The translations under genes and the position numbers were made by a program. Below the pieces are notes generated by a model. It was given only the letters and a program-made list of their open reading frames with translations, was not told where the DNA came from and searched no databases. Of a DNA stretch of 64,000 nt, positions 7,939 through 22,081 are shown in pieces (positions within the stretch are counted from its first letter, which is position 1; every line of letters starts with the position of its first letter). Source of the stretch: Aliidiomarina sp. (GTDB taxonomy: Bacteria > Pseudomonadota > Gammaproteobacteria > Enterobacterales > Alteromonadaceae); assembly GCF_022565475.1 (NCBI RefSeq), contig NZ_JAIUMR010000003.1, forward strand, positions 1 through 64,000, written 5' to 3'.

Positions 7939-8702
7939 TAGTTAATACTCACTTCAACAGCGTCTTCACCATAGATAGTCTGAAACCACTGTTCGTCAAT
8001 GTCTGTAGGCGAGCCTTCATAAACCTTAGAGCCGTCTTTGAGCGCTATGACGCGCGTCGCATACGTGCGCACAAGGGATAAGAAATGCAGATTACAAATC
8101 ACGGTCACGCCGAGCTCTTGGTTAATTTTTTGCAGATATTTCATCACCGAATGGGAAGTCGCTGGGTCTAAGCTGGCCACCGGCTCATCAGCGAGTAAAA
8201 TTTTCGGTTGTTGCATCAAGGCTCGAGCGATAGCCACTCGTTGCTGCTGCCCCCCGGATAGGTTATCCGCCCGCACATAAGCTTTATGATCAAGGCCGAC
8301 AATACTGAGGTATTTCATCGCCTGTCGTTTTTGCTCTGCCGAATACAGGCCCAATAACGACTTCCATACCGGAGTAGAGGCCAGAGCGCCAGCGAGAACA
8401 TTCGTGAGCACGGTTTTGCGCGGAATAAGATTGAACTGTTGAAAAATCATCCCAATGCGGCTGCGTTGCTGGCGCAGAGCTTTTCCTTGCAGGTTATTCA
8501 GCGCCAAGTGTTCAAACTGAATGGTTCCACTTGTCACTGGGTGCAACTGATTAATACATCGCAACAACGTCGACTTGCCCGATCCCGACAAACCAATCAC
8601 CACCAAAAATTCTCCTTCGTCGACGCTAAAACTCACCTCTTTTAGTGCCTGCGTGCCGTTCGGATAGGTTTTTACGAGCTTGTCGGCGGTTAATAAATGC
8701 AT
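7938..8702 (-). CDS. phnC: PhnC-type ABC transporter ATP-binding protein
   Basis: The ATPase of the phosphonate-type importer, 254 aa. It has a Walker A (GLSGSGKST), the Q-loop context (IGMIFQQFNLIPRKTVLTNV), the ABC signature LSGGQQQR, Walker B (ILLADEP), and the PhnC-typical ending with KDGSKVYEGSPTDID. The second ATG (8702) is preferred because AGGA then has normal spacing; the ATG at 8708 lies one base after it. It is cotranscribed between phnD (9 nt upstream) and phnE (1-nt overlap). Confidence 0.93.
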   Translation of the reverse strand: MHLLTADKLVKTYPNGTQALKEVSFSVDEGEFLVVIGLSGSGKSTLLRCINQLHPVTSGTIQFEHLALNNLQGKALRQQRSRIGMIFQQFNLIPRKTVLTNVLAGALASTPVWKSLLGLYSAEQKRQAMKYLSIVGLDHKAYVRADNLSGGQQQRVAIARALMQQPKILLADEPVASLDPATSHSVMKYLQKINQELGVTVICNLHFLSLVRTYATRVIALKDGSKVYEGSPTDIDEQWFQTIYGEDAVEVSIN

Positions 8703-8711
8703 GTGCATGTC

Positions 8712-9635
8712 CTACAGCAAAAGTCGGTTGGTATCGAGTTCAATTGCGCGAATCATGTCGCGCAGCGGGTCGTAGTCTGCATCTGTGGCATCCACCAATC
8801 CCTCAACACTGTAGATATTGCGAAAGATAGTGCGACCTTCTTCCGTATCAAGGAATTTCTTCACCGCATCGATAAAGCGGTCGCGAATATCTTCAGGCAG
8901 GTCTTTACGGAACACGAAAGGGTCGTTCGGTATTCTGTCGGTCACGGCTAGAATACGCACGCGCTCTTCAACGTCTGGGAATTGGGTCAACACCCGCTGT
9001 CTGGCATCGCGAATCGTGCCGTCGGCTGCGGGCGCTGAATAGTAAGCAGAACCAGCATCCACCTGCCCTTGGTAGACCATGGTAATCACGCTGTCGTGCT
9101 TCATGGCAAACGTTTCGTTACCAAGGCTGACACCGGCTTCGCGAATCATTTTTAGCGGAAAGAAGTACCCGGAAGTCGACGCCGGATCAGTAAAAGCAAA
9201 ACGCTTGCCTTGTAGATCTTCAAGTGTGTGAATATCGCTGTCAGCACGCACGACAATTTGTCCTTGGTAGTAGTCGACACCATGGCGAATCATCCGTAAA
9301 TGCGCGCGCGCACCGTAACGCTCGTTAGCCATCAAGTAACCAAAGGAGTTCATTGCGCCAATATCGGCGCGGCCCGAGCCAAAGGCTTCAACCACAGCAA
9401 TGTAACTCGTAGGAATTCCTGTGACATAGTAGTCACCCGTTTCTTCCTCTAAGAAACGAATAAATTCACGGGAGTTGCTGGCTATGGTGTCAGCATCCAC
9501 AGAGGGAGTGAAATAAAGCCTTACTGGATTGTCACGGCTGCCCAAATCGCCCGCTGGCTGACAGCCGCTTATGAGCATAACTAAAGGCAGTAACGTGATT
9601 AAAAACAAGGTTTTAAGTGGCATTCTAAAGGTCAT
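8712..9635 (-). CDS. phnD: PhnD-type substrate-binding lipoprotein
   Basis: A 307-aa periplasmic binding protein with a lipobox (LISGC) after a hydrophobic stretch, so it is probably membrane-tethered. The body carries the phosphate/phosphite/phosphonate binder pattern: RLYFTPSVDADTIASNS, FGSGRADIGAMNSFGYLMANERYGA, and GKRFAFTDPASTSGYFFPLKMI, whose S/T-rich loop binds the oxyanion. The ATG at 9635 is preferred (AGGG upstream) over an in-frame start 42 nt earlier. It heads the phnDCE operon; the upstream region carries four PhoB-like half-sites. The precise substrate cannot be told from sequence. Confidence 0.9.
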   Translation of the reverse strand: MTFRMPLKTLFLITLLPLVMLISGCQPAGDLGSRDNPVRLYFTPSVDADTIASNSREFIRFLEEETGDYYVTGIPTSYIAVVEAFGSGRADIGAMNSFGYLMANERYGARAHLRMIRHGVDYYQGQIVVRADSDIHTLEDLQGKRFAFTDPASTSGYFFPLKMIREAGVSLGNETFAMKHDSVITMVYQGQVDAGSAYYSAPAADGTIRDARQRVLTQFPDVEERVRILAVTDRIPNDPFVFRKDLPEDIRDRFIDAVKKFLDTEEGRTIFRNIYSVEGLVDATDADYDPLRDMIRAIELDTNRLLL

Positions 9636-9701
9636 GGTTAAGCACCCTGTGGTGAATTCATGACCTTTATAACGCAACTTTATGATCTTAATATGACAGT
9701 G

Positions 9702-9741
9702 CCGTCATGGGCGGTTCATCGTGCTGTCATCGAGCTGTCAT
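9702..9741 (+). promoter_or_regulatory. Array of four PhoB-like half-sites upstream of phnDCE
   Basis: Four 7-mers repeat at an exact 11-nt period: CCGTCAT (9702), GGTTCAT (9713), CTGTCAT (9724), CTGTCAT (9735). The last two are perfect Pho-box half-sites with the canonical 4-nt spacer. They read on the plus strand, opposite to phnD transcription. A fifth CTGTCAT lies on the minus strand at 9693-9699. PhoB control of the transporter is inferred. Confidence 0.55.
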
Positions 9742-9795
9742 CGCTTCGCGAATCTTTGTTCTGAAGCGTGCGGGGGGATGATTGCGAATTTTTAC

Positions 9796-9826
9796 TAAGA
9801 AAAAAGGGCCTTGCGGCCCTTTCGTC
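9796..9826 (-). terminator. Terminator of glmU-glmS
   Basis: On the minus strand a stem AAAGGGCC/GGCCCTTT with a short GCAA-type loop is followed by a run of T residues. It directly follows the glmS stop codon. Confidence 0.85.
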
Positions 9827-11656
<1,830 letters not shown>

Positions 11657-11657
11657 C

Positions 11658-13037
11658 TTACTGATCTCCCTTTTTCACTGGGCGTTTCCATCCCGCAATA
11701 TTACGTTGTTTGCCGCGAGCAACTGCAAGTTCGTCTGCGCCGACTTGTGTCGTAATGACCGAGCCCGCGCCAATGGTCGCGTTGTCACCGATGGCAACCG
11801 GTGCAACTAATGAACTATTAGAGCCAATAAAGGCACCCTTGCCAATTTCGGTTTTGTGTTTATTCACGCCATCATAGTTGCAGGTAATGGTTCCTGCACC
11901 GATATTTGTACCGGCACCCACGGTGGCATCGCCTAAATACGTTAAGTGACCGGCTTTCGCACCTTTGCCAAGATATGACTTCTTGATTTCAACAAAGTTG
12001 CCAACCGCCGCTCCTGTTGCTAATTCTGTACCTGCGCGCAAACGGGCAAATGGTCCAACTTGTGCCGTTGGGCCAACTTTAGCGCCTTCCAGCACTGAAT
12101 TTGCTTTTATCACAGCGCCTGCTGCAATATGACTGTCGCGAATCACGCAATTCGGCTCAATCATCACGCCGTCCTCGATTGTGACTTCACCTTCAAACAC
12201 CACGTTGACGTCGATCACCACATCAGAACCAACGGTCACACTGCCGCGGACGTCAATTCGAGTGTGGTCGAGTAGAGTAGCACCGGCCATCATCAGCGCT
12301 TCAGCTTGGCGTTGCTGGTAGGCGCGCTCCAGGCCAGCTAATTGGACTCGGTTATTTGCACCTTCTACTTCGCTAATCTCGGCTGGCTGGCTACTTGCAA
12401 TGTCCACACCTTCGGTTGCCGCCATGGCAACGATATCGGTCAGATAGTACTCGCCCTGCACATTATTGTTGTCGAGTTGGCTTAACCAACGCTTTAGGTC
12501 TCCGCCATTCACCGCCATGATTCCGGTGTTCACTTCGGTTATGCGATGTTGTTCTGGAGATGCATCTTTATGTTCAATAATACCGGTAATCTTGCCCGTA
12601 TTATCGCGAACAATGCGGCCGTAACCGGTTGGGTCGGGCAGGGTAACCGTCAATAGTGCGAAAGGACTGTCGCCTTTCGCAGTCAGCAATGCTTGCAGTG
12701 TTTCGACTCGAGTGAGTGGCACGTCGCCGTAGAGAATCAGGACTGTTTCGTCGTCGGAAATCTTCGGAATTGCCTGTTGCACCGCATGGCCGGTGCCCAA
12801 TTGTTCGGCTTGCTCAACCCAGTCGACTGCATAATCTGCCAAGCGTTGCTTTAATTGCTCGCCACCATGACCATACACCAAGTTAATTCGTTCAGCGCCA
12901 AGTTTTTGCGCACTTTCAATGACATGCGCAACCATTGGTTTTTGGGCCACGGGATGAAGCACTTTTGGCAGCGCAGAACGCATCCGCGTGCCTTTGCCTG
13001 CGGCTAGAATAACGGCATTGATTGGGGCTGTGGTCAT
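11658..13037 (-). CDS. glmU: Bifunctional N-acetylglucosamine-1-phosphate uridyltransferase / glucosamine-1-phosphate acetyltransferase
   Basis: A 459-aa two-domain cytosolic enzyme. The N-terminal pyrophosphorylase domain begins [20 protein letters not shown] and the C-terminal left-handed beta-helix contains hexapeptide repeats and [24 protein letters not shown] and [11 protein letters not shown], which form the acetyl-CoA site. It catalyses the last two steps to UDP-GlcNAc. It precedes glmS by 1 nt, so the two are one operon. The 160 bp upstream contain two hairpins that separate it from the ATP synthase operon. Confidence 0.98.
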   Translation of the reverse strand: MTTAPINAVILAAGKGTRMRSALPKVLHPVAQKPMVAHVIESAQKLGAERINLVYGHGGEQLKQRLADYAVDWVEQAEQLGTGHAVQQAIPKISDDETVLILYGDVPLTRVETLQALLTAKGDSPFALLTVTLPDPTGYGRIVRDNTGKITGIIEHKDASPEQHRITEVNTGIMAVNGGDLKRWLSQLDNNNVQGEYYLTDIVAMAATEGVDIASSQPAEISEVEGANNRVQLAGLERAYQQRQAEALMMAGATLLDHTRIDVRGSVTVGSDVVIDVNVVFEGEVTIEDGVMIEPNCVIRDSHIAAGAVIKANSVLEGAKVGPTAQVGPFARLRAGTELATGAAVGNFVEIKKSYLGKGAKAGHLTYLGDATVGAGTNIGAGTITCNYDGVNKHKTEIGKGAFIGSNSSLVAPVAIGDNATIGAGSVITTQVGADELAVARGKQRNIAGWKRPVKKGDQ

Positions 13038-13128
13038 GGACGATCCTTTCTACCAAATGACACTAAGGAAAAACAATTTTAGCAGGGTTCCGAGCGTTCC
13101 GAAACGCCACTTGCGAAATGTTTATACA

Positions 13129-13147
13129 GCTAGCGTCCAACGCTAGC
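13129..13147. repeat. Small inverted repeat before glmU
   Basis: GCTAGCGT and ACGCTAGC form an 8-bp perfect inverted repeat with a 3-nt centre. It lies just downstream of the atp terminator and upstream of glmU. It could be part of a tandem terminator or a regulator site. Confidence 0.4.
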
Positions 13148-13151
13148 GCAA

Positions 13152-13180
13152 TAAAAAACCCGGCATAAGCCGGGTTTTTT
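13152..13180. terminator. Bidirectional terminator after atpC
   Basis: The stem AAAACCCGGC/GCCGGGTTTT with an ATAA-type loop is flanked by A and T runs on both sides. It lies 24 nt after the atpC stop codon and terminates the atp operon. Confidence 0.9.
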
Positions 13181-13203
13181 GCTGATCGCCTTGTGCGAAC
13201 CTG

Positions 13204-13632
13204 TTACTTGCCTTTCTTCTTGCGAAGATGTTGCAATACGCGCAACTGTGCGACTGCACGGGCAAGCTCTGCTGCTGCTTCAGCGTACGACATGTCAGGT
13301 GACGAGTGGGCCATTGCTTCACGCGCTTCTTTGATTGATTTCTCAATCGCTAGCTCGTCAAGTTCGCCACCACGTACCGCCGTGTCAGACAAAATGGTGA
13401 CAACGTCAGGTTGTACTTCCATAATGCCGCCAGCAACATAAAACAGCTCTTCTTCGCCGGCTTCTGTCACCAAACGAATCATGCCAGGCTTCAAGGCGGT
13501 CAATAACGGGGTGTGCTTAGGTAAAATACCCATTTCACCCTCTTCAGCTGTCACCTGGATAGAACGTACATCGCCAGAGAACAACCGTTCTTCTGCGCTT
13601 ACCACATCCAGACGTACTGTAGATACCGCCAT
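13204..13632 (-). CDS. atpC: ATP synthase F1 epsilon subunit
   Basis: A 142-aa epsilon subunit starting [20 protein letters not shown], the usual family start; GGGAGG lies 6 nt upstream, so an in-frame ATG 18 nt earlier is not needed. The N-terminal beta sandwich (about 1-85, with [15 protein letters not shown]) binds gamma and the c-ring, and the C-terminal two-helix domain (about 90-142) is the inhibitory arm. It is the last gene of the atp operon. Confidence 0.97.
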   Translation of the reverse strand: MAVSTVRLDVVSAEERLFSGDVRSIQVTAEEGEMGILPKHTPLLTALKPGMIRLVTEAGEEELFYVAGGIMEVQPDVVTILSDTAVRGGELDELAIEKSIKEAREAMAHSSPDMSYAEAAAELARAVAQLRVLQHLRKKKGK

Positions 13633-13650
13633 TACAAACCTCCCGTTCAA

Positions 13651-15039
<1,389 letters not shown>

Positions 15040-15087
15040 TTATCCTCTAACTCTGCAAATCTTCATGACCTTTGCCGGGTAGCAGGT

Positions 15088-15948
15088 TTACACTGCGCCA
15101 GCGCCCGAGACAATCTCTGAAATCTCTTGGGTAATCGCTGCCTGACGAGCTTTATTGTAAACTAACTGCAACTCATCAATCAGTTGTCCTGCGTTATCGG
15201 TAGCTGCTTTCATAGCTACCATTCGTGCCGCTTGTTCACTCGCTAAATTCTCGACTGAACCTTGGTACACCTGACTTTCTACGAAACGACGCAACAATGT
15301 ATCTAACAACGTTTTTGCGTCTGGCTCGTATAAGTAATCCCAAGCATGTGCACGTTTTGCAGTTTCTGTTTTAGGCAAAGGTAACAGTTGGTTAATGACC
15401 GGTTGTTGTGTCATCGTGTTAACAAACTTGTTGTACACGAGATACACACGATCAAGCTCACCACTGTCGAATGCGTTCAGCATTACCGATACCGTTCCGA
15501 TCAGATCGTTCAGGGCAGGCTTGTCACCCAAACCAGAAGTTTGGGTTAGGATATTTGTCGTAATGCGCTTGAAGAAAGCCGCAGCTTTCGATCCAATTGC
15601 AGCAAAACTTACGTCAACACCTTTCTCTTTCCATTCTTGAACATCACGTAACACCATACGGAATTCGTTACTGTTCAAGCCACCGCACAAACCACGGTCG
15701 GTCGAGATGACGATATATCCAACACGTTTAACCTCACGATCAGTCATCCAAGGATGCTGATACTCAAGGTCACCCTGAGCAATATGGCCGATCACTTCGC
15801 GAATAGCTTCCGCGTATGGACGGCTGCTGGCCATTTGATCCTGCGCTTTACGCATTTTCGAGGCCGCAACCATTTCCATTGCGCTGGTGATCTTCTGAGT
15901 GTTGTTAATACTCCCGATCTGAGTTTTTATCTCTTTTCCAACGGCCAT
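15088..15948 (-). CDS. atpG: ATP synthase F1 gamma subunit
   Basis: The 286-aa central stalk. The N terminus ([36 protein letters not shown]) and the C-terminal helix ([41 protein letters not shown]-type pattern) form the coiled-coil rotor axle, and [11 protein letters not shown] is the conserved Rossmann-like segment. It transmits torque between the c-ring and beta subunits. Its length is normal. Confidence 0.98.
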   Translation of the reverse strand: MAVGKEIKTQIGSINNTQKITSAMEMVAASKMRKAQDQMASSRPYAEAIREVIGHIAQGDLEYQHPWMTDREVKRVGYIVISTDRGLCGGLNSNEFRMVLRDVQEWKEKGVDVSFAAIGSKAAAFFKRITTNILTQTSGLGDKPALNDLIGTVSVMLNAFDSGELDRVYLVYNKFVNTMTQQPVINQLLPLPKTETAKRAHAWDYLYEPDAKTLLDTLLRRFVESQVYQGSVENLASEQAARMVAMKAATDNAGQLIDELQLVYNKARQAAITQEISEIVSGAGAV

Positions 15949-16003
15949 AATAATCTCCTGCGTTTACAACGACGGAAGGCCGCAGTTTCCTGCGGCCCGG
16001 CTC

Positions 16004-17545
16004 TTAGAAACTCTGTGTTTCTTTGAACTTGGTGATACCTGCTTTGATTTCAGCTTCGATATCGCCGTTGTAATCGCCTGTTTCATTAATTTTCGCCATG
16101 AGGTCGGCGTGCTCGCTGTTAAAGTACTCCAGCAAAGCAGACTCGAAAGATTGAATCTTAGCGATTTCAACACCTTTCAAGAAACCTTTTTCGGCTGCGA
16201 AGATAGACACGGCCATGTTCGCAACGCTCATTGGCGCATATTGGTTTTGTTTCATCAACTCGGTAACACGCTGACCATGCTCAAGCTGGGCACGTGTGGC
16301 TTCGTCGAGATCAGATGCGAACTGAGCAAACGCTGCAAGTTCACGATACTGAGCCAATGCAAGACGAATACCGCCACCAAGCTTCTTGATGATCTTAGTC
16401 TGAGCTGCACCACCTACCCGCGATACCGAAATACCGGCGTTAACAGCTGGGCGAATACCCGCGTTAAACAAGTCAGTTTCTAAGAAGATCTGACCGTCAG
16501 TAATCGAGATTACGTTGGTTGGTACGAACGCAGAAACGTCACCTGCTTGGGTTTCAATGATTGGTAACGCAGTTAAAGAACCGGTTTTACCTTTCACTTC
16601 ACCGTTAGTGAACTTTTCTACGTAGTCAGCGTTTACACGCGCAGCACGCTCTAGCAAGCGCGAGTGTAAATAGAAAACGTCACCTGGGAATGCTTCACGT
16701 CCTGGTGGACGACGCAGTAGCAATGAGATTTGACGGTAAGCAACGGCTTGCTTCGACAAATCATCATACACGATTAGCGCGTCTTCACCGCGGTCACGGA
16801 AGTATTCACCCATGGTACAACCAGAATAAGCAGCCAAATACTGAAGCGCTGCTGACTCAGAGGCCGACGCTGCAACAATAATGGTGTGCGCTAAGGCGCC
16901 GTGCTCTTCAAGCTTACGGACGACGTTGGCGATGGTCGACGCTTTCTGACCGATTGCAACGTAGACACACTTAATGCCTGAATCTTTCTGGTTGATGATG
17001 GCGTCAACGGCCATCGCTGTTTTACCGGTCTGACGGTCACCGATGATCAACTCACGCTGACCACGACCGATTGGAATCATGGCGTCAATTGATTTGTAAC
17101 CAGTTTGTACTGGTTGATCAACTGATTGACGCTCGATTACGCCCGGTGCAATTTTCTCTACCGGCTCAAAACCGTCAGCATCAATTGCGCCTTTACCGTC
17201 GATTGGCATACCTAGCGTGTTCACAACACGGCCAAGTAGGGCACGGCCCACTGGAACTTCCAGGATCCGACCCGTTGATTTGACTTTAATACCTTCTTGC
17301 AGGTCACCGTATGGACCCATTACAACCGCACCTACAGAGTCGCGCTCAAGGTTAAGTGCGATTGCATAGCGATTTCCAGGAAGCTCGATCATCTCCCCCT
17401 GCATACAGTCAGCCAAACCGGTGACCCGGATGATACCGTCTGTTACAGCAGTGATGGTGCCTTCATTGCGAGCTTCACTGACAACTTCGAACTGCTCAAT
17501 ACGCTGTTTGATCAGTTCTGCAATTTCATTTGAATTCAGTTGCAT
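16004..17545 (-). CDS. atpA: ATP synthase F1 alpha subunit
   Basis: The 513-aa regulatory nucleotide-binding subunit. It starts [19 protein letters not shown], has the non-catalytic P-loop [25 protein letters not shown], and the signature with the arginine finger [17 protein letters not shown]. It forms the alpha3beta3 hexamer with AtpD. Spacing to atpH (14 nt) and atpG (55 nt) is typical of a single operon. Confidence 0.99.
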   Translation of the reverse strand: MQLNSNEIAELIKQRIEQFEVVSEARNEGTITAVTDGIIRVTGLADCMQGEMIELPGNRYAIALNLERDSVGAVVMGPYGDLQEGIKVKSTGRILEVPVGRALLGRVVNTLGMPIDGKGAIDADGFEPVEKIAPGVIERQSVDQPVQTGYKSIDAMIPIGRGQRELIIGDRQTGKTAMAVDAIINQKDSGIKCVYVAIGQKASTIANVVRKLEEHGALAHTIIVAASASESAALQYLAAYSGCTMGEYFRDRGEDALIVYDDLSKQAVAYRQISLLLRRPPGREAFPGDVFYLHSRLLERAARVNADYVEKFTNGEVKGKTGSLTALPIIETQAGDVSAFVPTNVISITDGQIFLETDLFNAGIRPAVNAGISVSRVGGAAQTKIIKKLGGGIRLALAQYRELAAFAQFASDLDEATRAQLEHGQRVTELMKQNQYAPMSVANMAVSIFAAEKGFLKGVEIAKIQSFESALLEYFNSEHADLMAKINETGDYNGDIEAEIKAGITKFKETQSF

Positions 17546-17559
17546 GCTCTCGTCCCCGA

Positions 17560-18093
17560 TTATGATTGCAGTGAAGAAGCTAAGCGCTTGAGCTGGCTTC
17601 TTAACGTATTGTCGATGACCATGTCACCGGCTTGGATCAGCAAACCGCCAACAATAGACGGTTCAACACTGCAATTGAGCTTAACTTTGCGTTCAAGACG
17701 TTTTTCCAACGCTGCGCTTAACTTCGCCTTTTGGGCGTCGTTGAGGTCCATCGCTGAAGTGACTTCAACGGTAACCTCTTTCTCGTACTCTTGTCGCATG
17801 TCTGCGAATAACCGCAGTACTTCCGGAAGAGCCTTCAAGCGTTCATTGGTCGCCATTACTTTGATTAAGTTCTGGCCATTGGTATCGAGTTGCTCACCGC
17901 AAATCCCGATAAAAACGTCACTTTGATGAGCGAGGCTTGACGCACCATTTAAAAAGGTCACGATGTCAGCATTTTCAACAACTTCCGTTGCGAACGCTAA
18001 CATACCATGCCATTTGTCTAACGCACCTTGCTCAACAGCAAAATCAAAAGCTGCTTTAGCATAGGGGCGAGCGACCGTTGTATATTCGGACAT
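17560..18093 (-). CDS. atpH: ATP synthase delta subunit (OSCP)
   Basis: A 177-aa peripheral-stalk protein. The N-terminal helical bundle starts [15 protein letters not shown], and the C-terminal segment contains [23 protein letters not shown] and the conserved DPSIVGGL-like motif (here [25 protein letters not shown]). It caps F1 and binds AtpF. Its length and position are canonical. Confidence 0.97.
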   Translation of the reverse strand: MSEYTTVARPYAKAAFDFAVEQGALDKWHGMLAFATEVVENADIVTFLNGASSLAHQSDVFIGICGEQLDTNGQNLIKVMATNERLKALPEVLRLFADMRQEYEKEVTVEVTSAMDLNDAQKAKLSAALEKRLERKVKLNCSVEPSIVGGLLIQAGDMVIDNTLRSQLKRLASSLQS

Positions 18094-18109
18094 AGCTCAA
18101 CCCCCGTGA

Positions 18110-18580
18110 TTACAGTTCAGCGACAAGTTTTTCAACAATGTCGCTTTGCTTCTGTGCATCGACCTCACGTTCAATGATTTTCTCTGCACCAGCAATTGCC
18201 AAGAAGGCAACTTTCTTGCGGAGTTCTTCACGAACACGAGTACGCTCGGCTTCCACTTCGGCATAACCGGAAGCAATAATTTTTTCGCGCTCAGCGTGAC
18301 CACGTTGAGTCTCTTCTTCAACCAACTTCGCCGCACGTTTTTTGGCTTGGTCGATTAATTCAGCTGCTTGTAACTTCGCAGCTTTGAGCTCTTCGTCGGC
18401 TTTTGCACGAGCGACTTCAAGGTCTTGATTCGCTTGTTCAGAAGCGGCAAGACCGTCAGCAATTTTCTTCTGACGCTCTTCAATCGCATTATTCAACGGT
18501 GGCCACACAAATTTCATGGTGAACCACACGAAGAACGCAAACGCAATCGATTGACCTATAAGGGTGAAGTTAATATCCAC
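18110..18580 (-). CDS. atpF: ATP synthase Fo b subunit
   Basis: A 156-aa peripheral-stalk subunit. One N-terminal membrane helix (about 5-25, [21 protein letters not shown]) is followed by a long, charged, heptad-rich coiled coil (about 30-156). It dimerises and connects AtpB in the membrane to AtpH on F1. It is 16 nt upstream of atpH. Confidence 0.97.
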   Translation of the reverse strand: MDINFTLIGQSIAFAFFVWFTMKFVWPPLNNAIEERQKKIADGLAASEQANQDLEVARAKADEELKAAKLQAAELIDQAKKRAAKLVEEETQRGHAEREKIIASGYAEVEAERTRVREELRKKVAFLAIAGAEKIIEREVDAQKQSDIVEKLVAEL

Positions 18581-18621
18581 AACAACCCTCCTCTAAGTTG
18601 GTGATCGACGATTGTGCTTGA

Positions 18622-18915
<294 letters not shown>

Positions 18916-18918
18916 TTA

Positions 18919-19776
<858 letters not shown>

Positions 19777-20178
19777 TTAACTAGTTTTTGAATTTAAAAG
19801 AATCGGTGCCAACCACTGTACGTGCAAGAGAACCAAAAGGGTTACAAACAGCGGTAACCAGGGTCCAGATAGCAATAAAAAGGCGGTAATCAACAAGCTC
19901 ACAACGAGGAGCCATTTTACCGCTTCTGCTATAAAAAAATAACGCACGACACTTGGTGCAAAACGTCCGCCGCCATAACGAAAGGCCAACGCTGAAAATA
20001 CTATGTTAGGAACCAAGGCAATGATGACGCCAGCTAATGCTGACACGGTTCCTGGACCTGCCATCAGCAGTCCAAAAATAACGACAAAGATGAAACCGAC
20101 ACCAAGTTGAAGGGCTAATGTTCTTAGCGCAAGCTGCTGTCCTGCCCGAGTTAACGGGTGATTCGACTGTGCTAGCAT
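19777..20178 (-). CDS. atpI: ATP synthase assembly protein AtpI
   Basis: A 133-aa protein with four hydrophobic helices (about 20-40, 47-67, 80-98 and 105-125) at the head of the atp operon, the usual place of atpI. AtpI helps c-ring assembly or magnesium supply and is poorly conserved; the FRYGGGRFAPSVVRYFF stretch fits the family. Two ATGs (20184 and 20178) are possible; GGA 6 nt before 20178 favours that one. An 85-90 nt leader separates it from the predicted promoter. Confidence 0.85.
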   Translation of the reverse strand: MLAQSNHPLTRAGQQLALRTLALQLGVGFIFVVIFGLLMAGPGTVSALAGVIIALVPNIVFSALAFRYGGGRFAPSVVRYFFIAEAVKWLLVVSLLITAFLLLSGPWLPLFVTLLVLLHVQWLAPILLNSKTS

Positions 20179-20271
20179 GACCATTCCAACCGGTGGATTT
20201 CAGTGCCTTTACACACTGCTAAAGTTCATTCATTGAGCAGTTTGTGCACTGAACATAAAAAAACTGCGCAG

Positions 20272-20299
20272 ATTATAAAGTTTTGCCACTAAATTGCAA
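20272..20299 (-). promoter_or_regulatory. Sigma70 promoter of the atp operon
   Basis: On the minus strand TTGCAA (20299-20294) and a perfect TATAAT (20277-20272) are separated by 16 nt. It lies about 95 nt upstream of atpI and is the only strong promoter seen between parB and atpI. Confidence 0.75.
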
Positions 20300-20385
20300 C
20301 TAAAGCCGGGCTTTTACGCCTTATATATTCAGGCAAATTACTTTTATTCAACAAAACTACCTGATTCTCCGATAGTTTATCGAAA

Positions 20386-21267
20386 TTAAGAAAAATGGCG
20401 CAAAATTCCATCAAGTTCATCAAGGCTGGTATAGTTAATCACCAATTTACCTTTGCCTTTACGGTTATGACTAATCGCCACCTTTGCTCCTAAACGTTCA
20501 CTCAATGAATTTTCTAACTGCTGTACGTCTGGATCAGGTTTCTTTTCTTCTTTTTGGGTTGGATTTAAGGCTTGATTCACTAGACGCTCAGCTTCGCGAA
20601 CGGTGAGCCCTTTTGCAACGATGACGCGTGCAAGTTCATCCTGGAGATCACCATTGACGCCAAGGAGGACTTTCGCATGACCGGTTTCAATGTCGCCGCG
20701 TTCAAGTAGTACCTTTACATCGTCATTCAGCTGCATCAAGCGCAATAAGTTAGTCACTGTCGTGCGTGACTTTCCGACCGCTTCAGCGACACTTTGATGG
20801 GTGAGTTCAAATTCGTCCATTAAGCGTTGCAAGGCCACGGCTTCTTCCAACGGGTTCAGATCTTCGCGTTGAATATTTTCAATTAAGGCAATCGCGATGG
20901 CTGCTTCGTCTGGAACGTCTTTGACTAAACAGGGAACGGTATCGAGACCAGCAAGTTGCGCAGCTCGCCACCGACGCTCACCGGCAATAATTTCAAAACG
21001 ATGCTCAGACACTGGGCGAACGACAATCGGCTGGATAATGCCTTGTGCCTTCACGGAATTAGCAAGATCTTCAAGCGCTTCTGGCGCCATATCTTTACGC
21101 GGTTGATATTTACCCGGCTGTAAAAACTCAACGGGTAACTTGCGCAATTCGCCCTTTTCTAAGGCCTCCATCACATCAGTTTGGCTTTGATGACGGGTGG
21201 CTGCGTTGGCGCTGTTGGTCAGCAGTGCGTCTAATCCGCGTCCTAATCCTCGTTTTTTCACTGACAT
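20386..21267 (-). CDS. parB: Chromosome-partitioning protein ParB
   Basis: A 293-aa ParB/Spo0J. It starts KKRGLGRGLDALL, has the N-terminal CTP-binding domain with GERRWRAAQLAG (about 112-123), the helix-turn-helix region that recognises parS (ELTHQSVAEAVGKSRTTVTNLLRLMQL), and a C-terminal dimerisation domain. It loads at parS, spreads along DNA as a CTP-dependent clamp, and acts with ParA in origin segregation. It sits 12 nt after parA. Four matching parS-like sites occur in this window at 46.2, 46.8, 54.6 and 56.1 kb. Confidence 0.98.
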   Translation of the reverse strand: MSVKKRGLGRGLDALLTNSANAATRHQSQTDVMEALEKGELRKLPVEFLQPGKYQPRKDMAPEALEDLANSVKAQGIIQPIVVRPVSEHRFEIIAGERRWRAAQLAGLDTVPCLVKDVPDEAAIAIALIENIQREDLNPLEEAVALQRLMDEFELTHQSVAEAVGKSRTTVTNLLRLMQLNDDVKVLLERGDIETGHAKVLLGVNGDLQDELARVIVAKGLTVREAERLVNQALNPTQKEEKKPDPDVQQLENSLSERLGAKVAISHNRKGKGKLVINYTSLDELDGILRHFS

Positions 21268-21279
21268 AGTTAGTCCCTC

Positions 21280-22059
21280 TTATGCGGTCGCCGCAGTTTC
21301 TGCGCGACGAATGACTTCACCCGCTAACGCTAGATAAGCTTTTGAACCTGAAGACGTTTTATCATAATACATGGCTGGAGAGCCAAAACTTGGCGCTTCA
21401 GCCAAGCGGACGTTACGTGGAATCACGGTTCGATAAACTTGTTCACCAAAGTAATTTTTCAATTGCTCGGACACATCGTTCGCTAAGCGATTGCGTGGAT
21501 CGTACATGGTACGCAAAATACCTTCGATTTTTAATTGTGGATTAACGAAACTGGCTAGCTGCTCGATGGTGTCCATTAACGCCGTTAAACCTTCCAGCGC
21601 ATAATATTCGCATTGCATTGGGACTAACACCGAGTCGGCAGCTGCCATTGCATTGACCGTCAATAAGCTCAACGAAGGTGGGCAATCGATAAAAATAAAA
21701 TCGTAATAATCGCGCACGGGTTCAAGGGCTCGACGTAAGCGCGTTTCGCGGGCAAAAACTTCCATCAATTTTATTTCTGCGGCGGTGACATCACCATTCG
21801 CCGCTAAAAGATGATATTTACCACTCGTTTCGGTTTGAATGACGCTGGCAGCAGGTTTTTCATCAACTAAAAGATCGTAAACCGTGGCTGGAACGTCATA
21901 TTTATCGACACCACTCCCCATGGTCGCGTTGCCTTGCGGATCAAGATCAATGAGTAACACTTTACGCCGGGTAGCAGCCATGGATGCTGCCAAGTTCACA
22001 GCGGTTGTGGTTTTACCCACGCCACCTTTTTGGTTTGCGATTGCGATGACCTTTCCCAC
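21280..22059 (-). CDS. parA: Chromosome-partitioning ATPase ParA (Soj)
   Basis: A 259-aa deviant Walker ATPase ([26 protein letters not shown], Walker A with the signature lysine), followed by [18 protein letters not shown] and [18 protein letters not shown]. It binds the nucleoid as an ATP dimer and moves ParB-parS complexes. The short N terminus without a helix-turn-helix identifies the chromosomal type. It lies 22 nt after rsmG and 12 nt before parB. Confidence 0.98.
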   Translation of the reverse strand: MGKVIAIANQKGGVGKTTTAVNLAASMAATRRKVLLIDLDPQGNATMGSGVDKYDVPATVYDLLVDEKPAASVIQTETSGKYHLLAANGDVTAAEIKLMEVFARETRLRRALEPVRDYYDFIFIDCPPSLSLLTVNAMAAADSVLVPMQCEYYALEGLTALMDTIEQLASFVNPQLKIEGILRTMYDPRNRLANDVSEQLKNYFGEQVYRTVIPRNVRLAEAPSFGSPAMYYDKTSSGSKAYLALAGEVIRRAETAATA

Positions 22060-22081
22060 GTCAATTCACCTATTTGTTATT

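Noticed and set aside
9796-9826. A riboswitch or ribozyme of the glmS type
   Set aside because: The element is downstream of glmS and is a simple terminator stem; the 1-nt glmU-glmS junction leaves no room for a ribozyme.
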